The notes below the pieces were generated by a model. It was not told the DNA's origin. It was given only the letters and a program-made list of their open reading frames with translations, and searched no databases. This document shows positions 63,667-64,000 of a stretch of 64,000 bases of DNA, one piece after another. Positions within the stretch are counted from its first letter, which is position 1. Each line of letters starts with the position of its first letter. Origin of the DNA: Polytrichum commune (lineage: Eukaryota > Streptophyta > Polytrichopsida > Polytrichales > Polytrichaceae); the NCBI GenBank assembly GCA_950295325.1, contig OX485807.1:50890796-50954795 (forward strand), read 5' to 3'. The position numbers were made by a program, and so were the translations under genes.

Positions 63667-64000
63667 GGCAACACACGAATAAATCAGCTACAATTCACAC
63701 GTTGGAAAACCTCGACCAGAACGCGATTGTCTTGCTCCTAACCCTCGCGTCAAGTCCTAAAGGTTGTGATTAATCACAAAACGGCAGTTTTCTCCGAACA
63801 TATGACTGAGGGGTGTTCAAGTATGCCATGACCGCCAAGAAAAAGCTAAAATTCATACATTATTGCAGTACCACGATGGAAAACTGGGACAAAACACGAT
63901 CGTCCCACTTGAAGCCCTCGGGCCAAACCCTAAAGAGACGAGAGATGCTTTTGACGTATCAAAATGCGGCAATTTTTGCAGAGAAGTCGGATTACGCGAT
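63667..64000. promoter_or_regulatory. 5' flank of eIF3H
   Basis: Upstream of the eIF3H start. Two diverged copies of a segment of about 170 bp (near 63690-63800 and 63865-63985) share GGAAAAC...GACCA/GACAAAACACGAT, GCCAAACCCTAAAG/GTCCTAAAGG and AAAATGCGGCAATTTTTGCAG/AAAACGGCAGTTTTCTCCG. They may be duplicated promoter or leader sequence. The window ends here. Confidence 0.4.

Overview
Organism. The window is nuclear DNA of a land plant that makes swimming sperm, most likely a bryophyte and possibly a moss. The evidence is an intact, multi-exon inner-arm dynein light chain gene (p28/DNALI1), which flowering plants lack, next to plant-type class III peroxidase, eIF3H and ZC3H15 genes with ordinary short spliceosomal introns. 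CCCTAAA telomere-type motifs and plant TE families (Ty1/copia, PIF/Harbinger-like MITEs) agree. The species cannot be named from the sequence.

Layout. (1) 1-18.8 kb, locus 1: arrays of a 22-bp interrupted palindrome (arms GTTTGGGTCG and CGACCCAAAC, 2-bp variable centre). They lie upstream of, in every intron of, and twice inside the coding exon of a long gene for a ParB-like plus degenerate N4/N6-methyltransferase-like protein (5105-9732, with an in-frame TAG). An FCP1/NIF-like phosphatase reading frame, a two-exon basic-tail reading frame and a minus-strand transposase-like reading frame follow. (2) 18793-28499: a 9.7-kb DNA transposon with 18-bp-plus terminal inverted repeats (CCTGGGTACGCAACTCCC) and a perfect 8-bp target duplication (GAAATATG). 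It carries arrays of a different palindrome with the same geometry (TTTACGAACG, 2 bp, CGTTCGTAAA), a leader-like stretch, and fragments of the same FCP1-like and tail exons. (3) 30.34-49.6 kb: a large inverted duplication of a class III peroxidase gene. The left copy (minus strand) is intact at 327 aa and the right copy is dead. A 7.0-kb copia element, itself hit by a Harbinger-like element and by a 598-bp deletion derivative of the 9.7-kb transposon, sits in the right arm. (4) 50-64 kb: ordinary gene space with ZC3H15 (minus), DNALI1/p28 (plus) and eIF3H (minus), all with reading frames that close across every inferred splice junction.

Most interesting result. Locus 1 and the 9.7-kb transposon share a collinear plan: upstream palindrome array, AT-rich spacer, leader, second array, then FCP1-like and tail exons, then a common subterminal motif. 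Each carries its own palindrome sequence but the same 10-2-10 design with a CG-NN-CG core. A ParB-like domain and a methyltransferase-like domain encoded beside dense palindromes suggest a transposon-borne DNA-binding or DNA-marking system that recognises its own repeats. That function is inference; the repeats, TIRs, target duplications and reading frames are read directly from the sequence.
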